A stretch of 31,911 bases of DNA, from assembly GCA_910586775.1 (NCBI GenBank), contig CAJUJN010000010.1, positions 1 to 31,911 on the forward strand. Direction: 5' to 3'. Each line of letters begins with the position of its first letter. Position 1 is the first letter of the stretch. The position numbers were made by a program, and so were the translations under genes. The notes under the pieces were generated by a model. It ran no database searches and was not told where the DNA came from. It saw only the letters and a list, made by a program, of their open reading frames with translations. Shown here piece by piece: positions 1 through 7,651 of the stretch. The stretch is from an uncultured Acetatifactor sp. (lineage in GTDB: Bacteria; Bacillota; Clostridia; Lachnospirales; Lachnospiraceae).

Positions 1-144
1 AACACTGGGGTTGTGGGTATTTTTTACCCACCATCACCCTTGAAGAGCCTTATTTTGCGGCAGTTTCTAAATCTCCGCCAGGGTATGCTCAAGGCCACCA
101 GGATTTACTGATCTGCCTGAGGCGAGCATATATGGCTGGAGGTC
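1..144. other. No gene seen; small hairpin
   Basis: No open reading frame with a credible start is seen. A 7-bp inverted repeat (GTGGGTA at 13-19, TACCCAC at 25-31) encloses five T residues. It could be the tail of a terminator from a gene left of the window, but nothing upstream is visible to confirm that. Confidence 0.4.
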
Positions 145-174
145 ATAAAGCCGCTGTAGTGATAGCGGCTTTAT
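145..174. terminator. Perfect 11-bp hairpin, likely terminator
   Basis: The arms ATAAAGCCGCT (145-155) and AGCGGCTTTAT (164-174) are perfectly complementary around an 8-nt loop. The hairpin lies just past the stop codon of the minus-strand alkyltransferase-like gene that ends at 186. The A/T-rich arm bases give a short U run in either direction, so it probably terminates that gene and possibly one entering from the left. Confidence 0.6.
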
Positions 175-185
175 TGTGGTTTACT

Positions 186-677
186 TCAAATTTCATTGGC
201 GTGCAGTGTAAATAATGCATTCTCATAGTTCTTGACGTAATATCGAATATTTGTCCTGCCTTTTTGGATAATGGTGTGCCCTTCTTTTTTGAGCATTTCT
301 TTCTGGGCTTTTATGCCGCCGGGATATTTTGGATTTAATTCCCCGTTTGCTTTCAGGGTTCTCCAGTAAGGTGTTTCGTCGTCTTTGCGCTGAAAGCTTG
401 CCCAGGCAACAATGGAGACAAATATCCCTGCCGTAATCGGCTCCGTAAAATCAGCTCCGTTTTGTCTGGCGAAATAGTCTCTTATGGCGCCTACGGTAAG
501 CAGTTTGCCAAAGGGCACAAGCCTCATGATTCTGTCATAATCAATGGGGGGAGCAAAATACATTCTGTCCCCACCATATTTTTTAATGCTTTTTTCATCC
601 GTAATGATCTGGAATTTCGGCATATCCTTGCTGTCGTTCAGCATCGCGTTGAAATCTTTTTTCTCTTCATTTGCCAT
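186..677 (-). CDS. Alkyltransferase-like protein (MGMT family, no acceptor Cys)
   Basis: A 163-residue member of the MGMT/ATL DNA-binding family. True O6-alkylguanine transferases have a PCHR active site whose Cys accepts the alkyl group. Here the aligned motif is P-Y-W-R (residues 103-106), so the acceptor Cys is replaced by Tyr104 and self-alkylation is not expected. Family knowledge suggests such proteins bind alkylated bases and hand them to nucleotide excision repair; this is an inference for this protein. The downstream GELNPKYPGG stretch is typical of clostridial members. The start at 677 is chosen because an AGGAGG sequence sits 9 nt upstream; a longer in-frame extension to 728 would place that ribosome binding site inside the gene. 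The gene is monocistronic, with its own promoter at 700-728 and a terminator after its stop. Confidence 0.7.
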   Translation of the reverse strand: MANEEKKDFNAMLNDSKDMPKFQIITDEKSIKKYGGDRMYFAPPIDYDRIMRLVPFGKLLTVGAIRDYFARQNGADFTEPITAGIFVSIVAWASFQRKDDETPYWRTLKANGELNPKYPGGIKAQKEMLKKEGHTIIQKGRTNIRYYVKNYENALFTLHANEI

Positions 678-699
678 AGATAAGCACCTCCTGAACATA

Positions 700-728
700 A
701 GCATACCCCAAAAAAGGCATGGATGCAA
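700..728 (-). promoter_or_regulatory. Sigma70-type promoter for the alkyltransferase-like gene
   Basis: Read on the minus strand, TTGCAT (-35, at 723-728) and TATGCT (-10, at 700-705) are separated by exactly 17 nt and lie just upstream of the AGGAGG of the gene starting at 677. No operator was recognised. A separate 7-bp hairpin (748-767) lies further upstream. Confidence 0.55.
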
Positions 729-905
729 TGAGACGGTTTAAAAGTCCTGTCTGCTTTGCGGCAGACAAGATTTCGGGCAGCATTACTGCAGGTTGAAAAA
801 CTGGCGGATTCCTCCTTTGCTTTTGGGGATGTTATGGGGTAAGATGGAAGCATACAACATCACAGTATATACGGACGGTCCGAAAGAAGGAGGAGAAAAG
901 AGAGG

Positions 906-1874
906 ATGGAAAAAATAGGCTTTCATGGAGTGGCCATGGGGGGAAAGCTTTATTCCCTGCGGATGGCGAAGAGGATGACCCAGGAGCAGGTGGCGGCAGA
1001 GCTGTGTGTCAGCCCTGCGGCGGTGTCCAAGTGGGAGCGGAATCAGACGGTTCCCAGTGTGGAGATGCTGTGGGCGCTGGCGGATTTTTTCGACTGCACC
1101 ATGGATGAACTGGTGGGGAGGCGGCAGCCGCCGGTGGAGCGGATGGGTGCGTATGACCAACAGAAATTCCGCCTTGCCCAGGTGGGGGAGGATTTGCTGC
1201 GGTGCGGCGAAATCAGCAGGGAAAAAGGGCTGATTGCCATGGAGGAGGCGGTGGGGGAACCGAAAAGCGGCAGCAGGTTTTTGAAGTTTGCGGTGCCCTA
1301 TGTCATGAATCTTTTTATGAAGAAGGCAGACGTGGATTTTGCTTTCCGGCTGCTGGGGAATTACGCCGCCGCGCTGCCGGAGGAAGAGCAGGCGGAGGGG
1401 CGTATGGTCGCCGCGGCGCTGCGGGCGGTTTTTGCCGGAGAAACATTGGGAATACAACGGGAAATCATAGCATCTTATATTGGCATGGATTATCGGGAAA
1501 GGGGCGGAACCATGGGAGATATCTTAAAATATACCAGACAGGAACTGATCCATAAATTTCAGGGAAAGGAGCTGTATTCGGAGGCCACGGATCTTTTGGA
1601 AGGATTCGCGCAGCTTGGCGGGTTCGAAATTCAGGTCATTTTGCGCAATCTGGACAACGCCACGCTGACAGCGGCGCTGATGGGGGCATCGGGAGCAGTG
1701 GCGGTGGCTTTTTTCTCCAATCTGGCGGACTGGGTCCTGTATCTGATCAGTGAGGACATGGAGCGTTGGCAGGGAACGGAAGAAGAAATCCTGGAAGCCC
1801 AGAGGAAGGTATTGGAAATCGGCAGTTTCTGCCTGAACCGGGAGGATGAATCCGGCAGCGGGGGAGTTTTTTGA
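906..1874 (+). CDS. XRE regulator fused to MotA-like and FliG C-terminal-like regions
   Basis: A 322-residue protein. Residues about 14-70 form an XRE/Cro-type helix-turn-helix (MTQEQVAAEL...VSPAAVSKWER). Residues about 90-185 contain ISREKGLIAMEE followed by a FLKFAV... stretch, resembling the cytoplasmic part of MotA stators (typically ARREGLLALEE). Residues about 225-312 resemble the C-terminal domain of the flagellar rotor protein FliG: an IQVILRNLD helix, then ALMGAS, FFSNL, and EAQRKVLEI, at the spacing seen in FliG. No flagellar gene is near. The HTH is clear, the FliG-like part fairly convincing, and the MotA-like part weaker. AAGGAGGAG lies about 11 nt before the chosen ATG; an internal ATG at 936 with GGAG upstream is an alternative start. 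The role is unknown: possibly a regulator sensing flagellar motor parts, or one that co-opted the fold for oligomerisation. Confidence 0.75.
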   Translation: MEKIGFHGVAMGGKLYSLRMAKRMTQEQVAAELCVSPAAVSKWERNQTVPSVEMLWALADFFDCTMDELVGRRQPPVERMGAYDQQKFRLAQVGEDLLRCGEISREKGLIAMEEAVGEPKSGSRFLKFAVPYVMNLFMKKADVDFAFRLLGNYAAALPEEEQAEGRMVAAALRAVFAGETLGIQREIIASYIGMDYRERGGTMGDILKYTRQELIHKFQGKELYSEATDLLEGFAQLGGFEIQVILRNLDNATLTAALMGASGAVAVAFFSNLADWVLYLISEDMERWQGTEEEILEAQRKVLEIGSFCLNREDESGSGGVF

Positions 1875-1939
1875 ATTGTGTGTGGCAGCCGTTACTGTGC
1901 CTGTTCCGTAGACAGGGTGACCCAAAGCCGTCCGACAAG

Positions 1940-2293
1940 AAACTCCCCCACTACATACACCGTTCTGAATTTTCTTTTGACACAGGCATTCAGGTAAAGT
2001 CTCTGGAAAATTTCATCTATATATCCCTTGATATTTTCCGTGAAATGCCCCATAATGAACTTACGGAGTTGGAAGCCTGGATGTATTTTCTGGCATCAGA
2101 CGAACCGACAGATATACTCCGTATTGTCAGGAAATATCCGTTTTTTCAGGAAATGTATCAGGACATTGTGAATTTCCGTTATCATCCAAAGGAGTTGATC
2201 GCTATGTATTCGGAAGCATTGCGTATTATGGATAAAAATTCGAAATGCTGCGGCGGAAGATGCAGATATCACGTACGACTGTCGCAACAATGA
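1940..2293 (+). pseudogene. Remnant of Rpn/PD-(D/E)XK transposase-like protein
   Basis: This frame encodes a helical segment (EMPHNELTELEAWMYFLAS, then YQDIVNFRYHPKELIAMYSE, then ALRIMDKN) typical of the C-terminal half of Rpn-like recombination-promoting nucleases and related PD-(D/E)XK proteins of Clostridia. The N-terminal nuclease core is absent. The frame has no credible start codon: it opens only at a TTG overlapping the stop of the XRE gene. After MDKN the sequence becomes Cys/Arg-rich and unlike the family, suggesting a frameshift or truncation. It is read as a decayed remnant. Family assignment is by recognition only. Confidence 0.5.
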
Positions 2294-2315
2294 AATTTGC
2301 TGTAAACCGCAGCAA

Positions 2316-2337
2316 AGCCACTGACACTACAGTGGCT
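2316..2337. terminator. Short hairpin between converging genes
   Basis: An 8-bp perfect stem (AGCCACTG / CAGTGGCT) with a 6-nt loop lies between the Rpn-like remnant and the 3' end of aroA. No U run follows on either strand, so its role as a terminator is uncertain. Confidence 0.3.
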
Positions 2338-2421
2338 ATAAGACCGCCGGCCATATATGCCTGTTCTGGACAGACTGGTAAATGCCGGCAGTCCTGAGTA
2401 TAACACCGCAGGCGGGGGTTA

Positions 2422-3756
2422 TCAATTCATGAGCGAATCCGTAATCTGCGTAAACACTTCAAAATAATCTTCGAAAGTTTTGCGGCAGCAGCCGGGGTTG
2501 GAGATAACGATTCCCGGGCTTCTCAGGCCGGTCAGGGAAAAGCCCATTGCCATGCGGTGGTCGTCGTAGGTTTCCACAGTGGAGGGCTTCGGGGTACCGG
2601 GCCAGACGGTGATGCTGCTTTCGCTTTCTTCACATTTGATCCCCATTTTTGCCAGTTCCGTGCAGATGGCGGCGATACGGTTGCTCTCCTGGAAACGAAT
2701 ATGTCCTATGCCAGTGATGGTGGTGGGGCTGTCCGCAAAGGGAGCGATGGCGGCCAGAGTAATCGCCTGGTCGGAACAGCCGGACATGTCCGCGGTTACA
2801 CCATGGTAAATCCCGTCTTCCGGGGGAGTTACCAGAATACCATCAGGCGTATCGGCGGCGCGGCAGCCCATTTTTTCCAGAATCCTGATAAACGCCACAT
2901 CTCCCTGCATGGAATCAAAGTGCACATGATTGACGGTTACCGGGATATTTAAGAGCGGACTCATGGCGTAAAAATAACATGCGGCGGATACATCCGGTTC
3001 AATCCGGTAATCCATGGCCTGATAATGCTGTCCGGCGCGGGTCAGGAAAGTGTGTTCGCCTACACGTTTCGCCTGTACGCCGAACTGTTCCATCATTTTC
3101 AGAGTCATCTCGATATAGGACATTCCGTGGGTGCCTTCTACACAGGTGGTAAAATCGCTGCCGCAGAGGCAGGAGACAATAAGCAGGGCGCTCAGAAACT
3201 GGCTGCTGCTGTCGATATTGACACAGATCGTATCTTTCCGGAAGCCATGTGCTTTCAGGGTAAAAGGGAAATGTCCCTCTGTGCCTTCAGGATCATAAAC
3301 CACTTCGCAGCCCAGTTCCTTCAGGGAATTCAGCAGGGGAGCCATGGGGCGTCTGCGCATCTGTTCCGAGGCATCCATATGGTAGACACCCTGGGAAAGC
3401 CCCAGGTAAGCGGTGAGGAAGCGTGCGGCAGTCCCGGCGCTGCCCACGTATTGGGAGGCCTCGTCCAAAGGCACCCTGCCGCCCAGGCCCCGCACGGAAA
3501 TGGTTCTGCCTGCTTCATCCACCTGAGTCTCAAAGCCCAGTTCCTGTATACATTTCAGAAAATGCCTGGAATCGTCAGAAAATAATACGCCGTCCAGACG
3601 GGAGGTGCCGTCAGCCAGCGTGGCCAGCAGCAGGGCCCGGTTGGTAATGCTCTTGGAGCCCGGGACATCCGGGGAAACCGGGGCGGTGACGGGAGCGGAT
3701 TTTTGCTGCAGGATATCATATAAGAAGGGAACGGTGTAAGTGGGTTCGGCTATCAT
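2422..3756 (-). CDS. aroA: 3-phosphoshikimate 1-carboxyvinyltransferase (EPSP synthase)
   Basis: A 444-residue protein of normal length for EPSP synthase. It transfers the enolpyruvyl group of phosphoenolpyruvate to shikimate-3-phosphate in the chorismate pathway (cytosol). Visible signatures are the N-terminal PGSKSITNRALLLA with its substrate-binding Lys, the SAGTAARFLTA motif, and YDDHRMAMGF near the C-terminus. The start is supported by AGGAGAA about 8 nt upstream of the ATG. It stands alone, without other aro genes beside it, which is unusual only in that aro genes are often clustered. No leader or attenuator was recognised. Confidence 0.95.
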   Translation of the reverse strand: MIAEPTYTVPFLYDILQQKSAPVTAPVSPDVPGSKSITNRALLLATLADGTSRLDGVLFSDDSRHFLKCIQELGFETQVDEAGRTISVRGLGGRVPLDEASQYVGSAGTAARFLTAYLGLSQGVYHMDASEQMRRRPMAPLLNSLKELGCEVVYDPEGTEGHFPFTLKAHGFRKDTICVNIDSSSQFLSALLIVSCLCGSDFTTCVEGTHGMSYIEMTLKMMEQFGVQAKRVGEHTFLTRAGQHYQAMDYRIEPDVSAACYFYAMSPLLNIPVTVNHVHFDSMQGDVAFIRILEKMGCRAADTPDGILVTPPEDGIYHGVTADMSGCSDQAITLAAIAPFADSPTTITGIGHIRFQESNRIAAICTELAKMGIKCEESESSITVWPGTPKPSTVETYDDHRMAMGFSLTGLRSPGIVISNPGCCRKTFEDYFEVFTQITDSLMN

Positions 3757-4297
3757 AAACTTTTCTCCTGTCTCTATATTGTGTGTATATTCTTATCGTT
3801 TTCGGTGCTGTGCCATACAAATGCGAATTTGATGCGGCTGCGGGGAGATAGGAACAATCCGGAAATATACTGCAGACCGCCAGGATTTACAGTGATGCCT
3901 TCGGAAAAATACCAGGCTGGCGGTCTGCAGTCGGGTTGTACTGCAAATTTAACCGGTGCGTAGTATAACTTACCGGATTTCCTGGCTGTTTCTCCGGCAG
4001 CACCGCTCAAAGAACAGTTACTCAGCCTGTCAGGCACCTGATTTTCTGCTTATTCTACCATATTTTCAGGAGGGGAACAAGCCCCTGGAATACCGGAAAA
4101 AGTGGTTGCGGAATAGAACGGGGCATGGTACAATAACCACGAAGATGAGCAGATTGCCAGCCATATAAATAGACTCTCGGAATTTGAGGCAGCAAAATCA
4201 GACGTTATGTCAGAAAGGTACCCGGAAAAGCGGGGGGACTGAAGGGATGTTTGCGAAATCTGAACAGGAATAAGGAAGTGTTGCGAGGAGAATCGAG
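3757..4297. other. Gene-less stretch of 540 bp with one long inverted repeat
   Basis: The divergent intergenic region between aroA and the ECF gene. It contains the inverted repeat at 3870-3930. At about 4119-4240 there is an open frame without a start codon (ending ERYPEKRGD and a stop) that could be a decayed gene end. No known riboswitch class was recognised ahead of the ECF gene. Confidence 0.4.
3870..3930. repeat. Perfect 14-bp inverted repeat, 33-nt spacer
   Basis: CTGCAGACCGCCAG (3870-3883) and CTGGCGGTCTGCAG (3917-3930) are exact reverse complements. The arms would form a stable stem in RNA or single-stranded DNA. It lies in the aroA/ECF divergent spacer. It may be a small mobile palindromic element or a leader structure; no poly-U tract follows. 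Confidence 0.6.
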
Positions 4298-4837
4298 ATG
4301 AATAACAGGGAAAAAACGTTATGGATTACACGTACTGCCATTTTTATTGCACTTCTGGTGGTAGTGCAGGCGGTGACTGCGCCTTTGGGGAATACCATCA
4401 TCACAGGAACGCTGGTAAATGCGCTGCTGATCATTTCGGTCATGACCTGCAGCGTCATGTCGGGAGCCACGGTGGCTGTTATCTCTCCCATTATGGCGAA
4501 GCTGGTGGGAATCGGACCGTTATGGGGGCTGATCCCGTTTATTGCGCTGGGGAATATAGTACTTGTGCTGGTGTGGCATTTCCTGGGAAACAGGGATATG
4601 GGAAAACGGTATGCATCGGGGACGGCAGCCCTGGTGGCAGCGGCGCTGGCCAAATTTCTGACGCTGTATCTGGGAATCACCAAAGTGGCGGTTCCGCTTC
4701 TGCTGCGCCTGCCGGAGCCTCAGGCATCGGTGATTTCGGGGATGTTTTCCCTGCCGCAGCTGATTACGGCGCTGTTGGGCGGTGTGGCTGCGCTGCCGGT
4801 GATTCATGCGGTGAGGCGGGCGTTTTTGAAGCCTTGA
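4298..4837 (+). CDS. ECF transporter S component (substrate unknown)
   Basis: A 179-residue, strongly hydrophobic protein with about five to six predicted membrane segments. The N-terminal pattern (TRTAIFIALLVVVQAVTAPLGNTIITG, split across TM1-TM2) and the GGVAALPVIHAVRR end fit the substrate-capture subunit of energy-coupling-factor vitamin transporters. Such subunits use a shared EcfA/A'/T module encoded elsewhere. GAGGAG lies upstream of the ATG. It is followed after 35 nt by truA. truA commonly sits next to ecfT in Firmicutes, so the neighbourhood is consistent with ECF biology. No substrate motif or riboswitch was recognised. Confidence 0.75.
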   Translation: MNNREKTLWITRTAIFIALLVVVQAVTAPLGNTIITGTLVNALLIISVMTCSVMSGATVAVISPIMAKLVGIGPLWGLIPFIALGNIVLVLVWHFLGNRDMGKRYASGTAALVAAALAKFLTLYLGITKVAVPLLLRLPEPQASVISGMFSLPQLITALLGGVAALPVIHAVRRAFLKP

Positions 4838-4872
4838 ATCCCGCAGAAGGGAACGTTGAAGGACTGCATTGT

Positions 4873-5610
4873 ATGAAAAATTATAAATTTATCCTGGAGT
4901 ATGACGGAAGCCGCTATTACGGCTGGCAGCGTCAGCCCGATAAGAACACGATTCAGGGAAAACTGGAAAACGTGCTGAGTCTGATGTGTGGAAAGGAAAC
5001 GGAAGTAATCGGCGCCGGGCGTACGGATGCCGGTGTCCATTCAAAAGGGATGGCGGCAAACGCTTTTCTGGAGACGGATTTTTCCTGCGGGGAAATCCGC
5101 GATTACATGAACCGCTGCCTTCCCGACGACATTGCGGTGAAGGAGGTGCGGGAAGCATCACCCAGATTCCATGCCCGTTACAATGCCATCGGGAAGACCT
5201 ATTGTTACACCTGTTACGAGGGGACGGTTAAGACTGTCTTTGACAGAAAATACTGCACCAGGCTGGAGGAGAAGCCGGATTTGGAGCGGATGCGCCAGGC
5301 TGCGGAAATCCTGAAAGGCGAACATGATTTCCGGAATTTCTGTGTCAATCCCCGGATGAAGAAATCCACTGTGCGCAAAGTAGACAGGATAGACATAGAA
5401 CGGCAGGACGGTTATCTGCGGTTCACTTTCCACGGAACGGGATTCCTGCAGAATATGGTGCGGATTATGACAGGGACGATATTGGAGATCGGATGCGGCA
5501 GAATGTCCGTGGAAGAGCTGAGGGAAGCGCTGGAAAATCCGGAGCGCCGGAAAGCGGGACCCACGGCTCCCGCCCAGGGATTGTGTCTTATAAAGGTGGA
5601 CTATGACTGA
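4873..5610 (+). CDS. truA: tRNA pseudouridine(38-40) synthase TruA
   Basis: A 245-residue protein that isomerises uridines 38-40 in the anticodon arm of tRNAs. The catalytic motif G-A-G-R-T-D-A-G-V-H is present, with Asp52 as the nucleophile, after the N-terminal YDGSRYYGWQRQP motif. Later family features FHGTGFLQNMVR and a C-terminal PAQGLCL are also present, and the length is normal. The ATG at 4873 is chosen because the conserved N-terminus begins there; the same frame stays open far upstream through the ECF gene, but that part is out-of-frame shadow. It is probably cotranscribed with the S component. Confidence 0.95.
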   Translation: MKNYKFILEYDGSRYYGWQRQPDKNTIQGKLENVLSLMCGKETEVIGAGRTDAGVHSKGMAANAFLETDFSCGEIRDYMNRCLPDDIAVKEVREASPRFHARYNAIGKTYCYTCYEGTVKTVFDRKYCTRLEEKPDLERMRQAAEILKGEHDFRNFCVNPRMKKSTVRKVDRIDIERQDGYLRFTFHGTGFLQNMVRIMTGTILEIGCGRMSVEELREALENPERRKAGPTAPAQGLCLIKVDYD

Positions 5611-5761
5611 GTGTAAGGAAGTTAGTTCTTTGCATGTGCCCGGTCCTGGGAGGGCATAATGCATCCGGCCATATTGTACAGCCGGAAATGTATGATTGAG
5701 CCTGAAAAAGCGGAACTGAAAAACGAAAAACCGTGCAGATGGATGCGAAATGGAGGATAAT

Positions 5762-6903
5762 ATGTATACGGAAAAGCAACTGGAAAGGATGCTGGGCAAG
5801 CTTCAAAGACTGGAAAAAATGCTGGAGCCCAAACTGTTTTACACCGTGGGAACTGTGCCCATGAAGGCATTTCAGACGGACGGAAGCCATCATGATGTAC
5901 CAGAGGATTCCTGTTTTACTGCATGTGAAGACGGAACTGTCTTCGAAGGGCAGGGAATTTACTGCTGGTTTAAAGGCAGTTATAGCGTCCCGGAAGAACT
6001 GGACGGAAAGAGGTTATTCGTCTACCCGAAAATCAGGGGCTATGAGGGAATGATGTGGGTAAACGGGAAACCCTACGGCAACTATGCGTCCAAAATGATT
6101 GTGCACAGCCACGGAAACCATTACTGCGACATGCTGTGCAAGGAGGCAAAGAGCGGAGAAACCATAGAGATGGCTTTCGAGTATTATGCGAACCATTATA
6201 TTAAAGGAACGCAGCCGTTTCTGGTGGAAGCCCAGAGATTTTACCGTATCGAGTATCATCCGGTGGATATCTGCCTGAAGGATGAGGAACTGGCGGAGTT
6301 TTACTTTGATCTGAAGACGGCAAACCAGATGGTGAAGGTACTGGAGAAGAAGAGTTTCCGCAGAGCAGCCTTTGTGCGGGCAATGCTGGAAATCCACAAT
6401 CTGATTTCCTATGATTTTGAAAACGAGGAGCCGGAGATTTTCCGGGAGCAGCTCCGGCGGGCCGATGCTATTCTGAAAAAGGTGATGAAGGAGAAAAATG
6501 CGTCCTCTGCTCCTTATGCCGGACTCATCGGTCATTCCCATATGGACACGGCATGGCTGTGGCACCGCGGGGAGACGGAGAAGAAGTGCGCAAGGACTTA
6601 TGCGAACCAGATGAATCTGATGGATCAGTATCCGGATTATACCTTTGTGCAGAGTTCCGCCTACCATGGGGATATTATCAGGCGGATGTATCCGGATTTG
6701 TTTGAGGATATCAAAAAGAGAGTGGCGGAGGGGCGCTATGAGCCCAACGGCGGTGTCTGGATCGAGTGTGACTGCAACATTCCGTCCGGCGAGTACATGA
6801 TAAGGCAGTTTGTATGGGGACAGAAATTCACAAGGGAGTATTTTGACTATACCTCCGATGCGTTCTGGCTGCCGGATACCTTTGGCTACAGCGCGTCTCT
6901 GCC
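5762..6903 (+). pseudogene. GH38 alpha-mannosidase, 5' half, split by mobile element
   Basis: The first 380 residues of a cytosolic-type glycoside hydrolase family 38 alpha-mannosidase. They include the N-terminal beta-sandwich region, the metal-binding GHSHMDTAWLW motif (H258, H260, D262), and the nucleophile region WLPDTFGYS with Asp372. The frame is cut nine codons after that aspartate. Joined to 12455-14432 with one copy of TGCC, it reads on without interruption as ...SASLPQIMQG..., giving a 1,039-residue protein of normal length. The start at 5762 is preferred over an upstream in-frame ATG at 5750 because GGAGG (5752-5756) fits it as a ribosome binding site. As sequenced, translation runs past the junction for about a dozen element-encoded residues and stops at 6940. 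Confidence 0.9.
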
Positions 6904-6917
6904 GTTACGGTATAATA

Positions 6918-6967
6918 ACGACAAACGGAAAAAGCCTTGATTTTCAAGGGGTTTGAGCGTTTGCCGT
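6918..6967. repeat. Nested palindrome at the element's left end
   Basis: The outer arms ACGACAAACG (6918-6927) and CGTTTGCCGT (6958-6967) pair at 9 of 10 positions. An inner arm CCTTGA pairs with TCAAGG (6935-6948 region). The whole lies 14 bp inside the left junction. Such a structure could be a recombinase-binding end or a terminator reading into the element. Confidence 0.5.
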
Positions 6968-7148
6968 CATTTATTCAATTCCTTTTCCAAGTTGAAATCT
7001 TACGAGAAAAATATCGAAAAAAGGAGGCTGTTTCATTAACGACAAAATTTAATAGCGCCAGCGGTCCAATCTATTGTTGAACTGCTAGTTATTGTAGATA
7101 TAACATTTTTATAGAAGGGTTTCCAATCTTGTAAATATACAGAATATG

Positions 7149-7174
7149 CCACAAATACTATATAGTATTTGTGG
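7149..7174. terminator. 26-bp perfect palindrome downstream of the minus-strand gene
   Basis: Each 13-nt half (CCACAAATACTAT and its reverse complement) is exact with no spacer. It lies about 45 nt past the stop of the minus-strand gene ending at 7221. It could act as a hairpin terminator in either direction, although only weak U runs flank it, or be a protein-binding dyad. Confidence 0.4.
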
Positions 7175-7220
7175 TATTTGAAAGATCATATTAATATTCA
7201 ACAATACATGGAGATATTTA

Positions 7221-7565
7221 TTATTGCATAATTTTCTCATATTCTTCAATTGCAGCATAAAGAGGGTAGATTCGACCAGCTGTATATAATATAATTTTAC
7301 GAGTATCTTGCGTATTCTGTAATATAATGCAGCGCCAAATTCCATCTGTTCCAGCAACGGATTGATGAGCAAATTTTTGGTAACAAAGGCTAGGGATTGA
7401 AATATCTTTACATATTGTATCAAATTCAGGTTTTGATATTGCTACATCAGTAAGCTTTAAATATTCTATTTTTTTACAATTGTTTTTGATTTGTAATAGA
7501 GTATTTGCTTTTATTTTGGACCAGGATATACTTTTGCTTATTTTTGAAAAATGGCAGAAAGGCAT
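7221..7565 (-). CDS. Hypothetical protein, divergent from the methyltransferase operon
   Basis: A 114-residue protein of no family I recognise. The start at 7565 is well supported: AAGGAGG lies 5 nt upstream of the ATG, and a longer frame upstream would bury it. The N-terminal half is basic (SKISKSISWSKIKANT) and the C-terminal half ends with an aromatic-rich GIWRCIILQ ... YTAGRIYPLYAAIEEYEKIMQ stretch. No helix-turn-helix, nuclease motif or membrane segment is apparent. Only 86 bp separate its start from the methyltransferase start, so the two promoters must overlap. This suggests, without proving, a partner or control role such as an inhibitor or a restriction-associated factor. It shares the low GC of the element. 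Confidence 0.65.
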   Translation of the reverse strand: MPFCHFSKISKSISWSKIKANTLLQIKNNCKKIEYLKLTDVAISKPEFDTICKDISIPSLCYQKFAHQSVAGTDGIWRCIILQNTQDTRKIILYTAGRIYPLYAAIEEYEKIMQ

Positions 7566-7583
7566 GGTATCCTCCTTATTGTA

Positions 7584-7612
7584 TTGATTTTCTAAAGTTT
7601 CAATGATATAAT
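7584..7612 (+). promoter_or_regulatory. Strong sigma70-type promoter of the defence-like operon
   Basis: TTGATT (7584-7589) and a consensus TATAAT (7607-7612) are separated by 17 nt. Transcription would start near 7619, giving a leader of about 33 nt to the ATG at 7652. The site sits in the divergent spacer and overlaps the upstream region of the minus-strand gene. Confidence 0.7.
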
Positions 7613-7651
7613 TATTATGAATTATTGTATCCAATTATGAGGAGTTGTATG

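Noticed and set aside
783..1457. 224-codon minus-strand frame opposite the XRE-FliG-like gene
   Set aside because: Composition is His/Pro/Arg-rich as expected of an antisense shadow, with no ribosome binding site; the plus-strand frame has clear domains.
4119..4240. Small gene upstream of the ECF S component
   Set aside because: The open frame (ending ERYPEKRGD) has no start codon or ribosome binding site; at best a decayed gene end.
4250..4297. Riboswitch before the ECF S component
   Set aside because: No conserved core of the cobalamin, TPP, FMN, preQ1 or THF classes could be recognised by eye.
4321..4872. A 429-codon protein running from the ECF gene through truA
   Set aside because: The upstream 184 codons are an out-of-frame shadow of the ECF S component; the TruA N-terminus begins at 4873.
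7221..7565. Restriction endonuclease partner of the methyltransferase
   Set aside because: At 114 residues with no PD-(D/E)XK, HNH or GIY-YIG motif, there is no support for a nuclease.
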